NCBI RefSeq assembly: GCF_036370855.1 | Contig: NC_088103.1 | Location: forward strand, 12,959,404-13,023,403 | Reading direction: 5' to 3' | Length of the DNA stretch: 64,000 bases | Source: Dromaius novaehollandiae | Taxonomy: Eukaryota > Chordata > Aves > Casuariiformes > Dromaiidae | Shown here: positions 1-12,252 of the stretch, one piece after another | Layout of the letters: each line of letters starts with the position of its first letter | Numbering within the stretch: position 1 is the stretch's first letter | Translations under genes and position numbers: made by a program | The notes under the pieces: generated by a model | What the model saw: the letters and a program-made list of their open reading frames with translations, nothing else | Database searches by the model: none | What the model was told of the DNA's origin: nothing

Positions 1-2228
1 TAATATTGGGATTTCTAATATTGGGATTAATCTTCAGAAACAGGTTTGGGAATCTGAGATGTATTAATTTATCTGCATTGATAGAGTGATATAGTGACAC
101 CTTCCCACGCCAGTGTCTGGATAGCAACTTTGGTGCCTCTGTCTCTTGATCAGTGAACAGATTTAACAATAAGCCTCAGCCACAGGTGTGCTGTGAATAT
201 AGGCTGATGTTTTTTAAAAAGTAAAATTATTACATGGAAGAATACTATAGAAATAAAAAGTATTGTATGAGATGCAGCAGGCAGATTATTTTGTTACATG
301 CAAAGAAACTGCCATTTAAGGCAGTGAGCTAATTCTGTCAAATGCATAGGCAAAACATGGTTAACAATGTTGATAAGCCTGTTAAATTTGAAAAATAGTT
401 GCAGATAAAACTTTTTGAAATTATACTGAAGTTGGCTGAAAGGAATGACTGTTATGTTTTAGAAAGAAAATGTTACTGTGAAGCATATTTTAAAAGTGAA
501 GTAGCTGAGTTTTTTTGGCAAAGTTGTGTGGCAATTAGTCATGCTTTAGAAACAAAGTAACTTGAAAATCAGCACAAAGTTTTATCTGTGAGAAATAACT
601 GAACTTTTTTATATAGTTTTAATAGAGTAGTTATATATTGCTTAATTGGATGGCAAAATATAATCAGCTGAGAATCTTTTGCTAGGGAACAGTTTAACAG
701 GGAATATATACATATGCTGATGCAGTTTTTGTTTAGATTGCACTCTTGAAATGTTTTATAGCAGTGGCCCTACGCCCAGAATGTTGTATTGTATTTAACT
801 TTCTCACTATTCCCTTGAAATAGATATGTAATAGACTTCCCTGCTAATAATCTTACTACATTTATCTCCTCCTTTTTCATTAGGGTTAGGTAGGCATCTG
901 CCTTGTCCCTCCGCTGAGCCAAAGCTTTTAAAATATATATTCCCACTCTGCTATTACAAAAAAAAATTAAAAATAATACTGTAGAAAATATTTTTTGTGA
1001 AGTGAGTTCTGTACTATCTTCTTGCCTTTTACACTACAAAACTGTCCTATGCTGGACTGAAGACATTTTAAGGATATGATGTTAGATCTGTTAGGGAGAG
1101 TAGTTAGTGATACTAAGTGGTTTGGTTTTTGTGAACTTGGTTTAAATCGCCGTTAGCCAGGTGGAATACTTACTGCTTTGCTGGACTGTAAATCTGTTAC
1201 CCTGTCTGAAGTGTATTTGGGGGGGAAAAGGTTAAACATGCACCACATTTATACTAGTTTATTCCAAGAATTGCATTCCACACGCACTGTGCTGAATTGT
1301 AAATGTGACGCCCTCTGCCCCCCTCCCCCCCGCAAAATCCCAAACAAAGATATAACATTCTGAAGTCTGTAAGCACAATCATTGAAAGAGTCCCTTTATG
1401 CTACATAGCTCTGTATTACTGCACAGGTTTCTTTCTGCATACAAAGAATTAAACTGTTGGATACTAACTTAAAATATATTGTATATATTACAACTATGTT
1501 ATAACGTATAGTCTGCAAAATTGAAGCAAAAGAGTAGGGCAACACGGAGGAGCAGTATATAGGTTTTTAACTTTTAGCCTGTGTTTTCAAATAAAAGGTT
1601 TGTGTGATCAGTCTTTCTACTGGCTATAATAATTTTTGAACCTATTTAGGGACAGAAGCTGCAAAGCTTTCAAAAGTTACTTGGTGTCTGATTAGAGGGG
1701 AGAGAGATACTGTTGGCATCCTCAGGGAGCAGGTAGCTTGGAAAGCGCAGCCCTTGTCCCTGGGTTGGGCTGCAGCGGGAAGGCAGCGGCTGGCTCGTCT
1801 CTGGCGAGTGCGAGCCCGGCTGGGGGCTGGTCGCCACCCACGGTGCCTCCTCCCCACTGGCAGGTCCAAGAGCGGGGGACGTGGGAAGAGCTAAGGATAC
1901 CGAGCTGACGGGGCTGAGCGCTGTTGAACTGGACAGCGGGGCCTGGAAATGATGGGAAGGAACTGGAGGTACACAGTAGGTGGAGGGAGGAGATAAGGAT
2001 GTAAGAAGCAGCTGAGCATACTGTGGAACAGTTGTGGTCTACAAGGAAAACTGGAGATAGAGGAGTTCTGGGGGAAGAGGATGGGAGCAGGCAACCTGTG
2101 GACACTGACAGGTGCTGCCCTGCATCTCCATATTCCCTCAGTGTGTTATCTCAGGCGCGTCTAGACTCCCTTTAATAACGGCCTGGGGAGTGCAAACATT
2201 TTAAACATGCCTTTTCTTTCACATTTAG
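1..2228 (+). other. RTKN2: RTKN2 intron (3' part)
   Basis: This is intronic sequence upstream of the first visible RTKN2 exon, ending in a pyrimidine-rich acceptor (TTTCACATTTAG). I looked for the preceding RTKN2 coding exon and did not find it here. The sequence is mostly AT-rich, with a GC-rich patch at about 1740-1930 and a short 16-bp near-tandem duplication at 1-28. Open frames on the minus strand through the GC patch show no recognisable protein. Confidence 0.8.
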
Positions 2229-2323
2229 TGGAGCAAAATACAGTTTGCTGGCATATACCACTTTGGGGCTGGAGAGTGCTGAGGACAATTTCAGAACCCA
2301 CAGCCTTACCATTACAGGAAATG
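2229..2323 (+). CDS. RTKN2: RTKN2 coding exon (region before PH domain)
   Basis: This internal exon of rhotekin-2 is bounded by a TTTAG acceptor and a GTAAGT donor. It begins with the last base of a codon and ends with the first base of the next (phase 2 to phase 1). The translation includes GAKYSLLAYTTLGLESAED, which I recognise as the conserved segment of the central anillin/rhotekin-like region just before the PH domain. Rhotekin-2 is a Rho-GTPase-binding effector-like protein, reported mainly in lymphoid cells. The N-terminal HR1/REM Rho-binding region lies on exons outside the window to the left. The coding frame joins cleanly to the exon at 3904. Confidence 0.93.
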
Positions 2324-3903
2324 GTAAGTACATATGGTACCTATTTCAGGAAGAAAAAAAAAAAAAAAAAAAAGTAACATTTTGCATTTCTTTCTTTTGT
2401 AAACTAAAGAGCTTAAAGAGGTTATTTTTCTAGATACTTAATATAGAACAACTTTAACAAAATATTTAACTGCTCTAAAACAAGCACCTGTACACAGCTG
2501 AATAAACTGAAAGTTGAGTCGTAAAGTTTCAAGTCCAGGTGAAAATTGAATTCATTTGGGAGTTTCTTCTCTCATTGCATCTCAGTCTTATGTAAGGTGT
2601 AGCCACATACAAATTATTTCCCTTTCCTCAGAAGCAAGGTAGTGTGTCAAAGGGAAGAGAACCTCTTTCCTGTGCAGTCAGAAGGAAAGTAGACAAATGG
2701 CTTTAACTCAGCTAGGCCGTTTCAGGCCCAGATTTAACACTGGACATAAGCATGTGTGCTTGCCATTCACCTCAGTTCCTGGATTTTAGCTTGGGGACAG
2801 CAGAAGTTGCTAGTAGCAGCACTCAACCTAAATGCTAACTTGGGGACTATGACTATGCTGCAACTGAATGCAATACTTTAAGTAGCAAGTGTACAGTTTT
2901 TGGATACTTCATCCATCATTTTCTTAAAGGATAGCCCCTCCTATGACCCTCCACCCACCACCACCCCCAGTTGTTAAATTAAGACATGGGACTTTGTATT
3001 TCACTGCAGCTTCTGGGAACCTTCTCTTTTACATAGGTAAGTTTGACCCCAAAGGGAATTTCAGTCTTCGCACTTCATTTATTATGAATAAGTAAAGGTT
3101 TGGAGATTTATGGGGCATTTATTACTTGAAGGGTTGGATGAAGAATTCTGAATATCTTTGATATTTGTAAGCCTTTCTTCATCAGTATTTTAGACTTTTT
3201 CTTCAAATTCCTTTTTCTGTCATTAATTTACATAACTTACTCTGGTGAGAAATGACATACCTGAATATTTTGGTTCATTACAGGCATTTCTGAAACATGA
3301 CTAAAGTCAGAATCATGTTATCGGAACGTTGTATTACCTGCTTCTAATTATGGAAGAGAGAGCCTATTATACAGCAGAGCTGAGCGAGGAGAGAGACTGC
3401 TATTTATAAGAAGCTCCCTGAAATTCTAGATGTTCCTCTAGTGCGGAAGACAGAACAAGTAGATACAAGTTCTGAGCCTTAATAAAACAGTCAGGCGCTA
3501 AGTACTCACATGTACATGTAGCTGTAGGCCACGATGGGATGGGCTCATCCTACTAGCTGGGATGGCCAGTATACTTATCTTTCAAAATGTTTCTAGCTGT
3601 GAAATGAGATTTAAAGCTATATTTTACATAAGAACAAATTGTTCTTGCAGAACAATATCTCTGTTTGGAATTTTTTTAGAACTTCTGATGGTGAAAAGAA
3701 AAAAGTTAAATACTGAGGACTAAAAATCAGTTTTAGTGCAAGTCTATATTATGAGGTCTCTTTCTTTAAATGTAACGAATGCTTCCTTACATTCATGACC
3801 TTCTGATTCTAAAAATGTGTGTATTAGAAAGTTAAACTGCAATTTTCTGGGAAATATTCAGAACTAAATGTTTATATTTTCTTTCCCTATTCTTTACCCC
3901 CAG
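2324..3903 (+). other. RTKN2: RTKN2 intron
   Basis: This intron starts GTAAGTAC and ends TTTACCCCCAG. It contains a 20-base A run at 2354-2373. Otherwise it is unremarkable AT-rich sequence with no supported gene. Confidence 0.85.
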
Positions 3904-4010
3904 AGGAATCCTCTTTCTGGCTCCCCTTGTATGGAAACATGTGTTGCCGTTTAGTTGCTCAGCCTTCTTGCATGGCTAAGGATATGATGGCAGGGTTTCT
4001 TAATCAGCAG
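3904..4010 (+). CDS. RTKN2: RTKN2 coding exon (ESSFWLPLYGNMCC segment)
   Basis: This internal exon has a CCCCCAG acceptor and a CAG/GTAAAA donor. The split codon G|AG from the previous exon gives Glu, and the exon then reads ESSFWLPLYGNMCCRLVAQP and on to FLNQQ. This is a highly conserved rhotekin-2 block directly before the PH domain. It is 107 nt long and ends in phase 0. I call it with high confidence because the flanking exons read through in frame and the product is unmistakable for the family. Confidence 0.95.
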
Positions 4011-5109
4011 GTAAAAAGACCTTGCTTTTGTTTATATCTTCGTCTATTAATAGCCATCACTGAGAGTCAATTGTTATAGTATTTATTTTTTCCTGACATG
4101 GTTTCTTGAGCACAGGTATTTTTTACCTGTTCTACCTAGAGGTAGCAGTCTATCTGTCTGCTGCTTGCTGCTGTTTGGAAGCAGTGACTTCAGTGGCTAA
4201 GAGCGAAGAAATAAATGTTACCTTGATGTGCTTATCAATAAAATTATTTAGGCTGTTACATAAAGATCAACTAGGGTTGTCATTTCAGAATGAGTTTAGG
4301 CTGGTACAGCAGCAGTCCTAATAATCTCTGGGCTCTCATCCTTGTACAGCCGTCTCATTGTGCTAGCACAAGGGCTTGTACCACAGCATGGTGAATCTGA
4401 CTGGGGAACTGCGCCACATTTAAACTTCACCCTTCAAAAATTATTCATTTGAACTCAGTTTACTTCTCTGTTTTGGTTAATCATACAGCTAGGCAAATAA
4501 GGGGATAGCGGAGGGCCAGAGGGGCTGGGTCAGTTGTCAGGAGTTTAAACTGGTCATGAAATCTAAATGCACTGATGAAAACTGTTCATAAAATTCATTT
4601 GAGAAAGTGGAAATTCTAGATAAATGTTTCTGTTGAATGTCTGAACTGCATATGTTACTTCCAAAGTGAGGTACTCTTTCTATTTCTTTTCTTGTGTAAC
4701 TATTGTAGTTAATCAAGGTGGTTTCTTTCTTCTGGTAGGCAGCAATACAAGGTGATTTCTGTCTGTCTGTCCAAACCAGCACATCCTGCATTCTGAGTGT
4801 CATAGGACGGTAAAAGTGGGAAAACTGTAAAACACCAAAAGACATTTAAAGTATTAGTAACATTTCAGAAGTCAGTAATTCTGAAATGTTCTGCAATAAA
4901 GTCAGTTTTTTAGGAAAGCGTTCAGTGTGGATAGTTTCGATCACACAGGCTGATCTGCGTATACCTTGTATACTTTGGTCTTAAATTGATTTTTTATACA
5001 TATATACACATATATATTTAAAATCGTTATATATTTTTAGTAATACGTGATGCAGGTTGATATTTAGCTGGTTTATGTTTAGCAATTTCTGACTACTTCT
5101 TCCCTTTAG
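4011..5109 (+). other. RTKN2: RTKN2 intron
   Basis: This intron has a GTAAAA donor and a TTCTTCCCTTTAG acceptor. It contains a perfect 12-bp inverted repeat with an 8-base loop (4859-4890) and an AT-rich run of TATA repeats near 4995-5035. I see no gene. Confidence 0.85.
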
Positions 5110-5241
5110 CAAATGATAGGAAGTCTGACTAACTGGAGGAGGCTGTATTGCATACTAAGAGGTGGCAAACTCTTTTGCTATTACTCACCAGAAGAAATTG
5201 AGGCTAAACTGGAGCCAGTGTTGACAGTTTCCATCAACAAG
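5110..5241 (+). CDS. RTKN2: RTKN2 coding exon, N-terminal half of PH domain
   Basis: This 44-codon exon is phase 0 at both ends. The translation contains NWRRLYCILRGGKLFCYYS followed by EEIEAKLEPVLTVSINK. It covers the first beta-strands of the pleckstrin-homology domain, with the typical W-R-hydrophobic strand and the G-G-K-L turn. PH domains bind phosphoinositides or protein partners and can target proteins to membranes. The second half of the domain is on the exon at 12087, after an unusually long intron of 6.8 kb. Confidence 0.96.
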
Positions 5242-8200
5242 GTAAAATAGATTGTAATAGGTTTTTGGGGGGGTTGGGTTTTTTGGTTTCTTTGGGAGTA
5301 GGGTGGTTGGATTTTTTTTGCTTGTTTTTGTTTGAAGACATACCTAGATTTATTTGGGCTCCAAGCTGCTGGTATGCGGAATGTTTTATAGGTAGCATGT
5401 GGGTGGGATATGCTTCAGTGAAATTTGCACTCACTGAATTTTTTAGCAGGGGTATTACATTTCTTAGCTGAGGATGTGAGTTCTTTCTATTGCGCTAGAC
5501 TGATTAACATAGAGGAAAAAAGAAGGATGTTTTTCTTTAGGAAAAGTGATAACTGCTTATGTGACTGTTCTGTAAGAGAGGCTTTAGAAATTTATTCCTT
5601 ACAGTCTTTTAGCAGTGCTCTGGTAGGCTTTTGTCCTCAGCAAAGCGGAATTTTAACAAAAGCTTTTTTTGTTGTTGCATGTTATTTAGTCACAATCTTA
5701 ATTAGAAGGAGAGCTGGAAAGTTGTTCAAAATATTTTAGTGCCTTAAAATAAGCTGCTTTTCTTAATACTGGTTTTGTACAGGGCACAACAACATGGCAA
5801 GTTCTGTTCGTTTGGATGACATTATTACTGCTTTTCAATATCTTGTTTGGTAAAGTCTGGATTTAAAACATAGTGTTTCTTTAGCCAAATAATAAAATTT
5901 TAAGTATTCAATTTTAAGTATTTAACTATTCAACTTAGAAATGCTATTGGAAAGACTTTCTAGAAGGGACAGCTTTAGGGCGAACAAATGCTTTCAAAGA
6001 ATATTTCTGGTGCAGTCATCAAGAGTTAGTATCACACGAGGATGAGCAGAGGAATTTAGTATTTGCAGTTGACCTAGCTAGATCCATCATACGTAAGTAA
6101 ACGGACACATTTGGAAACGGTGTTAAGCACAGCTTGATCTGGATTGTGATGCTGTACTTCTGTGAACGCTTGATGCCCCGCTAATTTTGAAAGAAGCATT
6201 CCTGTCCTCCAGTCGCTTATTCTAGCTGCTGTGCTGCTTTATGCCAGGACATGCGTTAGGGCGGCTGACTGATGAATTGGACTAGGGAACTGATGTGGAT
6301 TAAAATTAGCTTATCTGGGGGAAAGAGGAGGGTTGGATTTCAGCTATGGTTCCCTTTAATAGATTATCTTATCCAGTTCACTACATGGCTACAAAAACGT
6401 TTGTGTGGTTCAAGGAAGGAGATGGGGTAGGACTGGGAATTGGTACAGATGTAAAATAACAAAGAACAACTTCTTAAAACAGCAATATTGGCTTTTAGTG
6501 GCTTTAAAGTTTGTGGAAAATTATAATTGGATTCTTGCCTAGACTAAGGCTTATATATAAACCAAACCTATAAACCAGCGATAACTATGTGCCCTGTTTT
6601 TATTAGGACTTTGTTTTCATGTGTTAAATGTTTTCAGTCACCTTTTCAGTCACCTTCAGTCACTTTTAATTGCAGTAGTCTGTCGTACATCTACTTGTTT
6701 TCCAGTTGTTCACAGTATCAGTTGGGAAATGATAAACTTCAGCAAAATACAGTGACTAAATCCATATTTTAAAAAGCGACAGGAACATTTTTTAATACTA
6801 TCTGTCTGGCTACCTCTCTAATCTTTCCTTGGAGGTCAGTGTTTTGGTTTATATCCTAGTTTTGCTTTTCTTTTCCTTTCAAAACAACCACATTCTACTA
6901 AAGTGTTTTGCTCCTCCAAGTTACCAATACACTTACAGTCTAAAATCCAGCTTAATAAGCTTTTACTAGGAGAAGGTCCATGTCTGCAGAATATCCTTCA
7001 AGATAACATGAATAAGGTATATAAATCATGTACCTTATACCATTTTATGAAAATGTCAGACTGTTGGAGAATAGCTATGAATCCTTACTCAATTTTAATT
7101 AAAAAAACCCACAATTTATAACATATTTGGATACTTTACTACTTAAACAGTTTCTCTTGGAAATAATTTAACACCAGTAGGTCTTTTTTTTTTTTTTTTT
7201 TTTGAAACTTTTATAGATTAAATGAAAGCAAACTAACCATGTGGGCTTGTCTACTACATGTTGTTATAGAAACGGCAATTTCAAAACCAAAGTTGAGATT
7301 TAACATCAACTCTGGATATTCTAACTAAAAATCTCTTCTAGCTGCATATGTGGCATTTTTATTTGTAATGTGAATCTGATCCTTAATATGTGATTGAAAG
7401 ATACTTTCTGAAAAGTAATGAAATCATCTAGATTTATGAGAAACTATCCGGAACATATTCACACTGATAGACTTATCCCCCCCCCCCCCCCCCCGCTTTG
7501 GAATTAAGACCATCAAAGTCATTACTTCAGATGACTTTACTGCTACTGCTGTTGAGCAAGAATGTTTTAGGCTCCGCAGTTCCTGTTTTGCATGCATTAC
7601 TATTATTGTTCCAACTAAATGTGATTATAACACATTATATTGCACAACAAAGTAGCAAAAGAGAAACAGTATTTTCTGCAGCAAAGAAAATTTGCTGGAA
7701 TCCATTCTGCACATGAAATATTCCTTATGGACCAGTTCCTAAAATTTTAGATTTTCTTTGATTTGAAATGGGTAATAAAGGCCTTGCCTGCACACGATAG
7801 TTTAGCAATTGGTGCGTGTGCTAGTGGTTCATGTTATGAGCCAATCTCCCTGAGGGCCCTGCACCGTATTCAGACAAGTACTGGTGCTTTAACAGTAGTA
7901 GTCCTAAAATATTTGGTTTGTTTCCTCATAGGATGGGCAAGTAGTCGATGTCTTACTGGAAGTCCTGTTACAGTATCTTGATTTCTGCTGTGTTCATGAA
8001 AACTCCCCGTTTGCCTAGGCCCTGAGGCCAGCCCTGGGAAGGGCAGAGTTGCTCCTTCCCATCCATACTTTCTGACTACTGCGTAGGTGTGTGAACTTAG
8101 CTGTTCCCTATGCAGATGGTAGTAGATACCATTTCACTAAAGGGAGTACTGCACCCAGGATCTTTACAAGGATTCACAAAGAATCACAGGAAATTATGAT

Positions 8201-11200
8201 TGCTACGTGAAAGTGAGCCTTGTCTGGAATAGAAGAGAGACAATCTTGTCTACCCCAGCTTGGTAACATAGGGGTGGGCTCCAGTCAGTATGAGCCTGGA
8301 GCAGAGGTGAGCGTGCCATGGCCAAAACAGATTGATCCAGGTATGAGACAGTGCAGGGTGGGACAGGAGATCCAGGACTTTGCTGCAGAAAGGGGACACA
8401 CAAGCAGTGAAAAGAGCTGCCTCTATGAAAAATGAAGTCATCCCCATGCCAGGGAAAATTCCTTTGCTTGTGATGAGTCATCAAATATATCGGTTTGATT
8501 AAAAAAAAAAAAAAGGGTGGTGGGACTATGAGGTACTCTTAGGTAACAGCCTTTCAGAGACGACGCTTTGCATGTCCAAAGGGCCGGGCGCTGAATTGCG
8601 GCAGCCTACTCATGCTCACCAGGGACTGCTGACTGCTTTGAGCCTGTGTGCAGCGCGCGGTCACGAGGGAGCATGGGCAGTGACACAGGCACACGCCTGT
8701 AAATACATCTCTGTCGGACCCCGCTTCGCAGGGGCTCGTTCCTGTGAATTTACTCCACATCAACTATTATCAGGTGCCTCCTCTGCTTTCTCCTCCCCAG
8801 TCTCCTTCCGTTCAGTGTGTGTGTCAGGGAACTCCACCACTGGTGAACCGAGCACAGCTCTGATTATACTCATGCTCTGTGTAGTAAGGTCTTTTTCCCA
8901 CTAGCTGGCTTAGGCAAGCCTTCACACATGTGAAAATATGTTGGAAAAGCACAGATTAGTTAAATGCTTCCAAATATCTCTAGTATCTCCTGTCACATTG
9001 TTCAATTTAGTTCTGCAATTGCTTGAAAGAGATTGTGGATTTGGGCAGGGGAAGCAGATATATCCACATCCCACATGGTGGACCTTGTAACACAAATGCT
9101 TAAATTGAGTGGTTATGAAACTATGCTTTATGGCTCCCTGGTGCTCCGCAGAATGCTGGCTGCTCACATAACGCCGTCTCCCTCTCCTGGATTTTAGCTG
9201 TTGCATTACACCGAAAATGACATAGCAATCCTAATATTGTTCTTCCAGATTATACTTACCACATTATACTTACCATCCAGTTGCTACATGGATGTTACAT
9301 TAATACAAGTTCACAAAACAATGCAGATGAAAGGAGGAAATGTCCACAGCTAATCTGTGGATTCAGTTTTATGTATTAAATGTTTGAAAGACATAATTTT
9401 AAATTTAACCGTATTTCCCTACTTGCTTAAAACAAATCCCATGGAAATTGTTGACATTACAGCAAAAACCAGCACATGAACAGATTATGTTTTGTTTCCA
9501 ATGCTGTTTTATTTCTTGGTTTATTTTTAGTAGTAAAATCATAAATGAAGTTTGTTATACATTATTTGGTTTGTTTAATCTTAAAATGGATGCACAGAAC
9601 TGGATTTTAGGCTATTCAGTATTTGTCTGAAGAAGTATAATTTGTTTTGATGTCTTGAAACGATCTTTATAAACACACTACTCCTCAGTTTGTCAGGATT
9701 GGCTTAGCAGGAAAGTGCTGAACCTCAGGAACAGAAAGATTCCCTTTTTTTCCCTGTTAACTCTGCTTAACAGATGACCTTTCCAGAAGAGTGCTGTCAG
9801 GCAAAGAGAATTTTTGATGTGAGGGCAAAGGTAGAGAGGAAGGTTCCTATTTATATTATATGAAAAAAATCTGTCGTTTCCCCTTTTGTGCTTTCCCCAC
9901 TTTCAAAAAAAAAAAAAAAAATCTTTTTGCATATAGGACGTAACACCGCCTTCAGCCTCCCAAAAGGAGTCACTTCAGTTCTTCAAGATTAAACAGTAGA
10001 GAAAACTGCAGTCAACTGACTGTCCTGGTCTTTGCAATAGCTGTAGCAGAGTTGGTTCAGTTCTCTGTAAGACTGTGGAAGGTTAGACACTATTATAACA
10101 TGGTAGCTTAAGACGCTTTAGCTTTAATGAAACTGGGCCTGTAGTGTAATTCACCTAAGCTTGGTAAATTCATCACCCCATTACTGTAATGGTATCTTGT
10201 ATCACTTCTTAAATATTCAAGGGTCAGGTATAGATTGTTGCTTGAGAATTTATCTCCTTTGAATAGTAACGTATTTGTGGGGTAAAACCTGCAGCAAACA
10301 TCATTACATAAACTTCTGTGTATAGTATGCTTGAAGTTCTTACCTGTCAAATGTTAATCTATTTGATTTAATTTTTTGCTGGTATCTATGGTTACCTGAG
10401 TTAATGGGATATAGAGCACTTATGGATGAATTACTTCATATCCTATTTTTAGACAGAAGAATTTAAATGAGCATATCCATCAGATATGCTACAAGCAGCT
10501 GTTAGTATTTCAAGCGGTTACTTCAGTAATGCATTTAAAATCTGGGGAATGTTCTGTAAAATAATTTTTGTTTTTCTGAGTATCAGAACTAGGCTTATCC
10601 CCATGGGATCCAATGTGTAAACTTAATTTCTGTAGGTGTATATTTGACATTTGCAGCAGATGTTTGACATTTGGTGGAATTGAGTTGTGTAAAAAGGAAC
10701 ATGGTCGGTATGTCTCCACTGCATTTTGAGGCACGCCTGGAGGCCTCCCTTGAGTCAGATTCCCTGTCCCTCCAGGCAGGAAATACTCCACCGCAATCCC
10801 GGCTGTAGCGTAGCCTCGGGGGCTCCCCGGCTGCCCGTCCGGGCGCTGGGCTGCTCCCCGTGCAGAGCGCGGGGCAGCTGGGAGCATGGTGCTCCCCTGC
10901 ACGTTCCCAAAACTCTCCTTTAAGAGCAGTGTTGTGACAGCCCACTGCTTGCTCAGTCAGTCTGAAATGCAGTTGCAAAGATATTTTAAGGGGCTCTGCT
11001 TTTACTTTTGTAGATAAAGTTCTGTTAATTACCTTATTTTCACTTCACTGTCAGTGTTGTAACAAGCAATAGTGTTATTTAGCTTTGTTCTGGAAAATTT
11101 TTCAGTTGTGTTTTATAAAACTTTTACTAAAATCTTTCAGTATCTTACACAAAATATTTTTTTTCATTCAATTAGGGATAATTTTGTATTGTAGTGTTAT

Positions 11201-12086
11201 TTTGTATTGTAGTAATTCCATAATGGAGAAACTAGATATTATAAAAATACCACTGGATCCAGTCTAGATGATAAAATCAGCTGAACCATGTACCTGAACA
11301 GAAGGGACACCCTTGGCTGTAGCAGTGCTGCTACATAATTCTAGGTCCTTCTTCACTTTACCTGAAAAAATTTGATTTACTTATGGTATACTTGTCATAT
11401 ATATACGTTTCTATACATCTCTCTCTAAATAAGACAAAACCAAAATGTTTATTTTGAAATAAAAAATAGTCTTTTTGCTATTACAGCAAAGTGTTATTTT
11501 CATGTTGGGAATTCATTCTGGTAGACCTTTATGGGTAACTACTACAAATGCTCCTTTACATGTGGACAAGATAAGTTTCTTTTTAAAAATTCCAGTCATT
11601 GCAGTATTAGCAAAATGCCAATTGACTGAAATGAATGTAAAAAAGTTTAGAATATATCTGAGAAAACAAACAATGGCTCACAGAAGTATGGTAGGGGACC
11701 TAGTAATAGCTATAAAAATGTGGTTGACCAGATTAAGATTTCAGAGAAAAGGAGCTGCTTGCTGTTATTTTAGATTACTTGCCGAACTATTCTGAAGAAA
11801 GATGAACTCTGTGAGGTGCACTAGTGAAGGCAAGGGAAGAGGAACCGTAAAATGTACAGTCTATAATGTATAACTATAGTGCAGTAACTCTGTTCTGTTC
11901 CCTTATTTTTCATATATTAGTTAATTTTTAATTCTGACTTCAGGGGTGTGGGTTGTTTTTTGGAAATTAACCTGGATTAGATAAACAGCCAAATGATACC
12001 TCCATTTATGCTGTTGCTGGGCCTAAGGTGATATGAATGTAGAGCTGAAGCAGTAACTCATTACCACAGCTTGTTGTCATTCTTAG
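5242..12086 (+). other. RTKN2: RTKN2 long intron splitting the PH domain
   Basis: This 6.8-kb intron (GTAAAA donor, TCATTCTTAG acceptor) separates the two PH-domain exons. It holds a 20-base T run (7184-7203), an 18-base C run (7477-7494) and A runs near 8502 and 9904. There are two GC-rich patches (about 8555-8720 and 10730-10920), a 14-bp tandem duplication at 9250-9277 and an 18-bp-period tandem duplication at 11181-11213. Short open frames in the GC patches have no recognisable product. Confidence 0.85.
7477..7494. repeat. (C)18 homopolymer
   Basis: A pure run of 18 C bases on the plus strand lies inside the long RTKN2 intron. It is one of three such long pure C runs in the window. Confidence 0.95.
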
Positions 12087-12252
12087 GAAACGAGAATTCG
12101 AGCTGTGGATAAGGACTCCAAGAAAAGAACTAATAATTTTTCTGTTATCAACCCTGTGTCTGGAGAAGCTGTGACTCAACTTTTTGCTACTGACAGTAGG
12201 GAAGAACTTCGTAAGTGGATGGAGGCTTTCTGGCAGCACTTTTATGATCTGA
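12087..12252 (+). CDS. RTKN2: RTKN2 coding exon, C-terminal half of PH domain
   Basis: This 166-nt exon starts in phase 0 and ends in phase 1 (CTG A/GTAAGT). It encodes ETRIRAVDKDSKKRTNNFSV and continues through an LFATDSREELRKWMEAFW helix. The invariant Trp of the C-terminal PH helix is present in KWMEAFW. It continues directly from the SINK end of the previous exon. With that exon it completes a full PH domain of about 100 residues, with no frameshift or stop. Confidence 0.96.

Noticed and set aside
1-2228. Search for the RTKN2 exon preceding GAKYSLLAY
   Set aside because: No in-phase exon with the expected acidic/LLLSS-type segment was found; it must lie left of the window.
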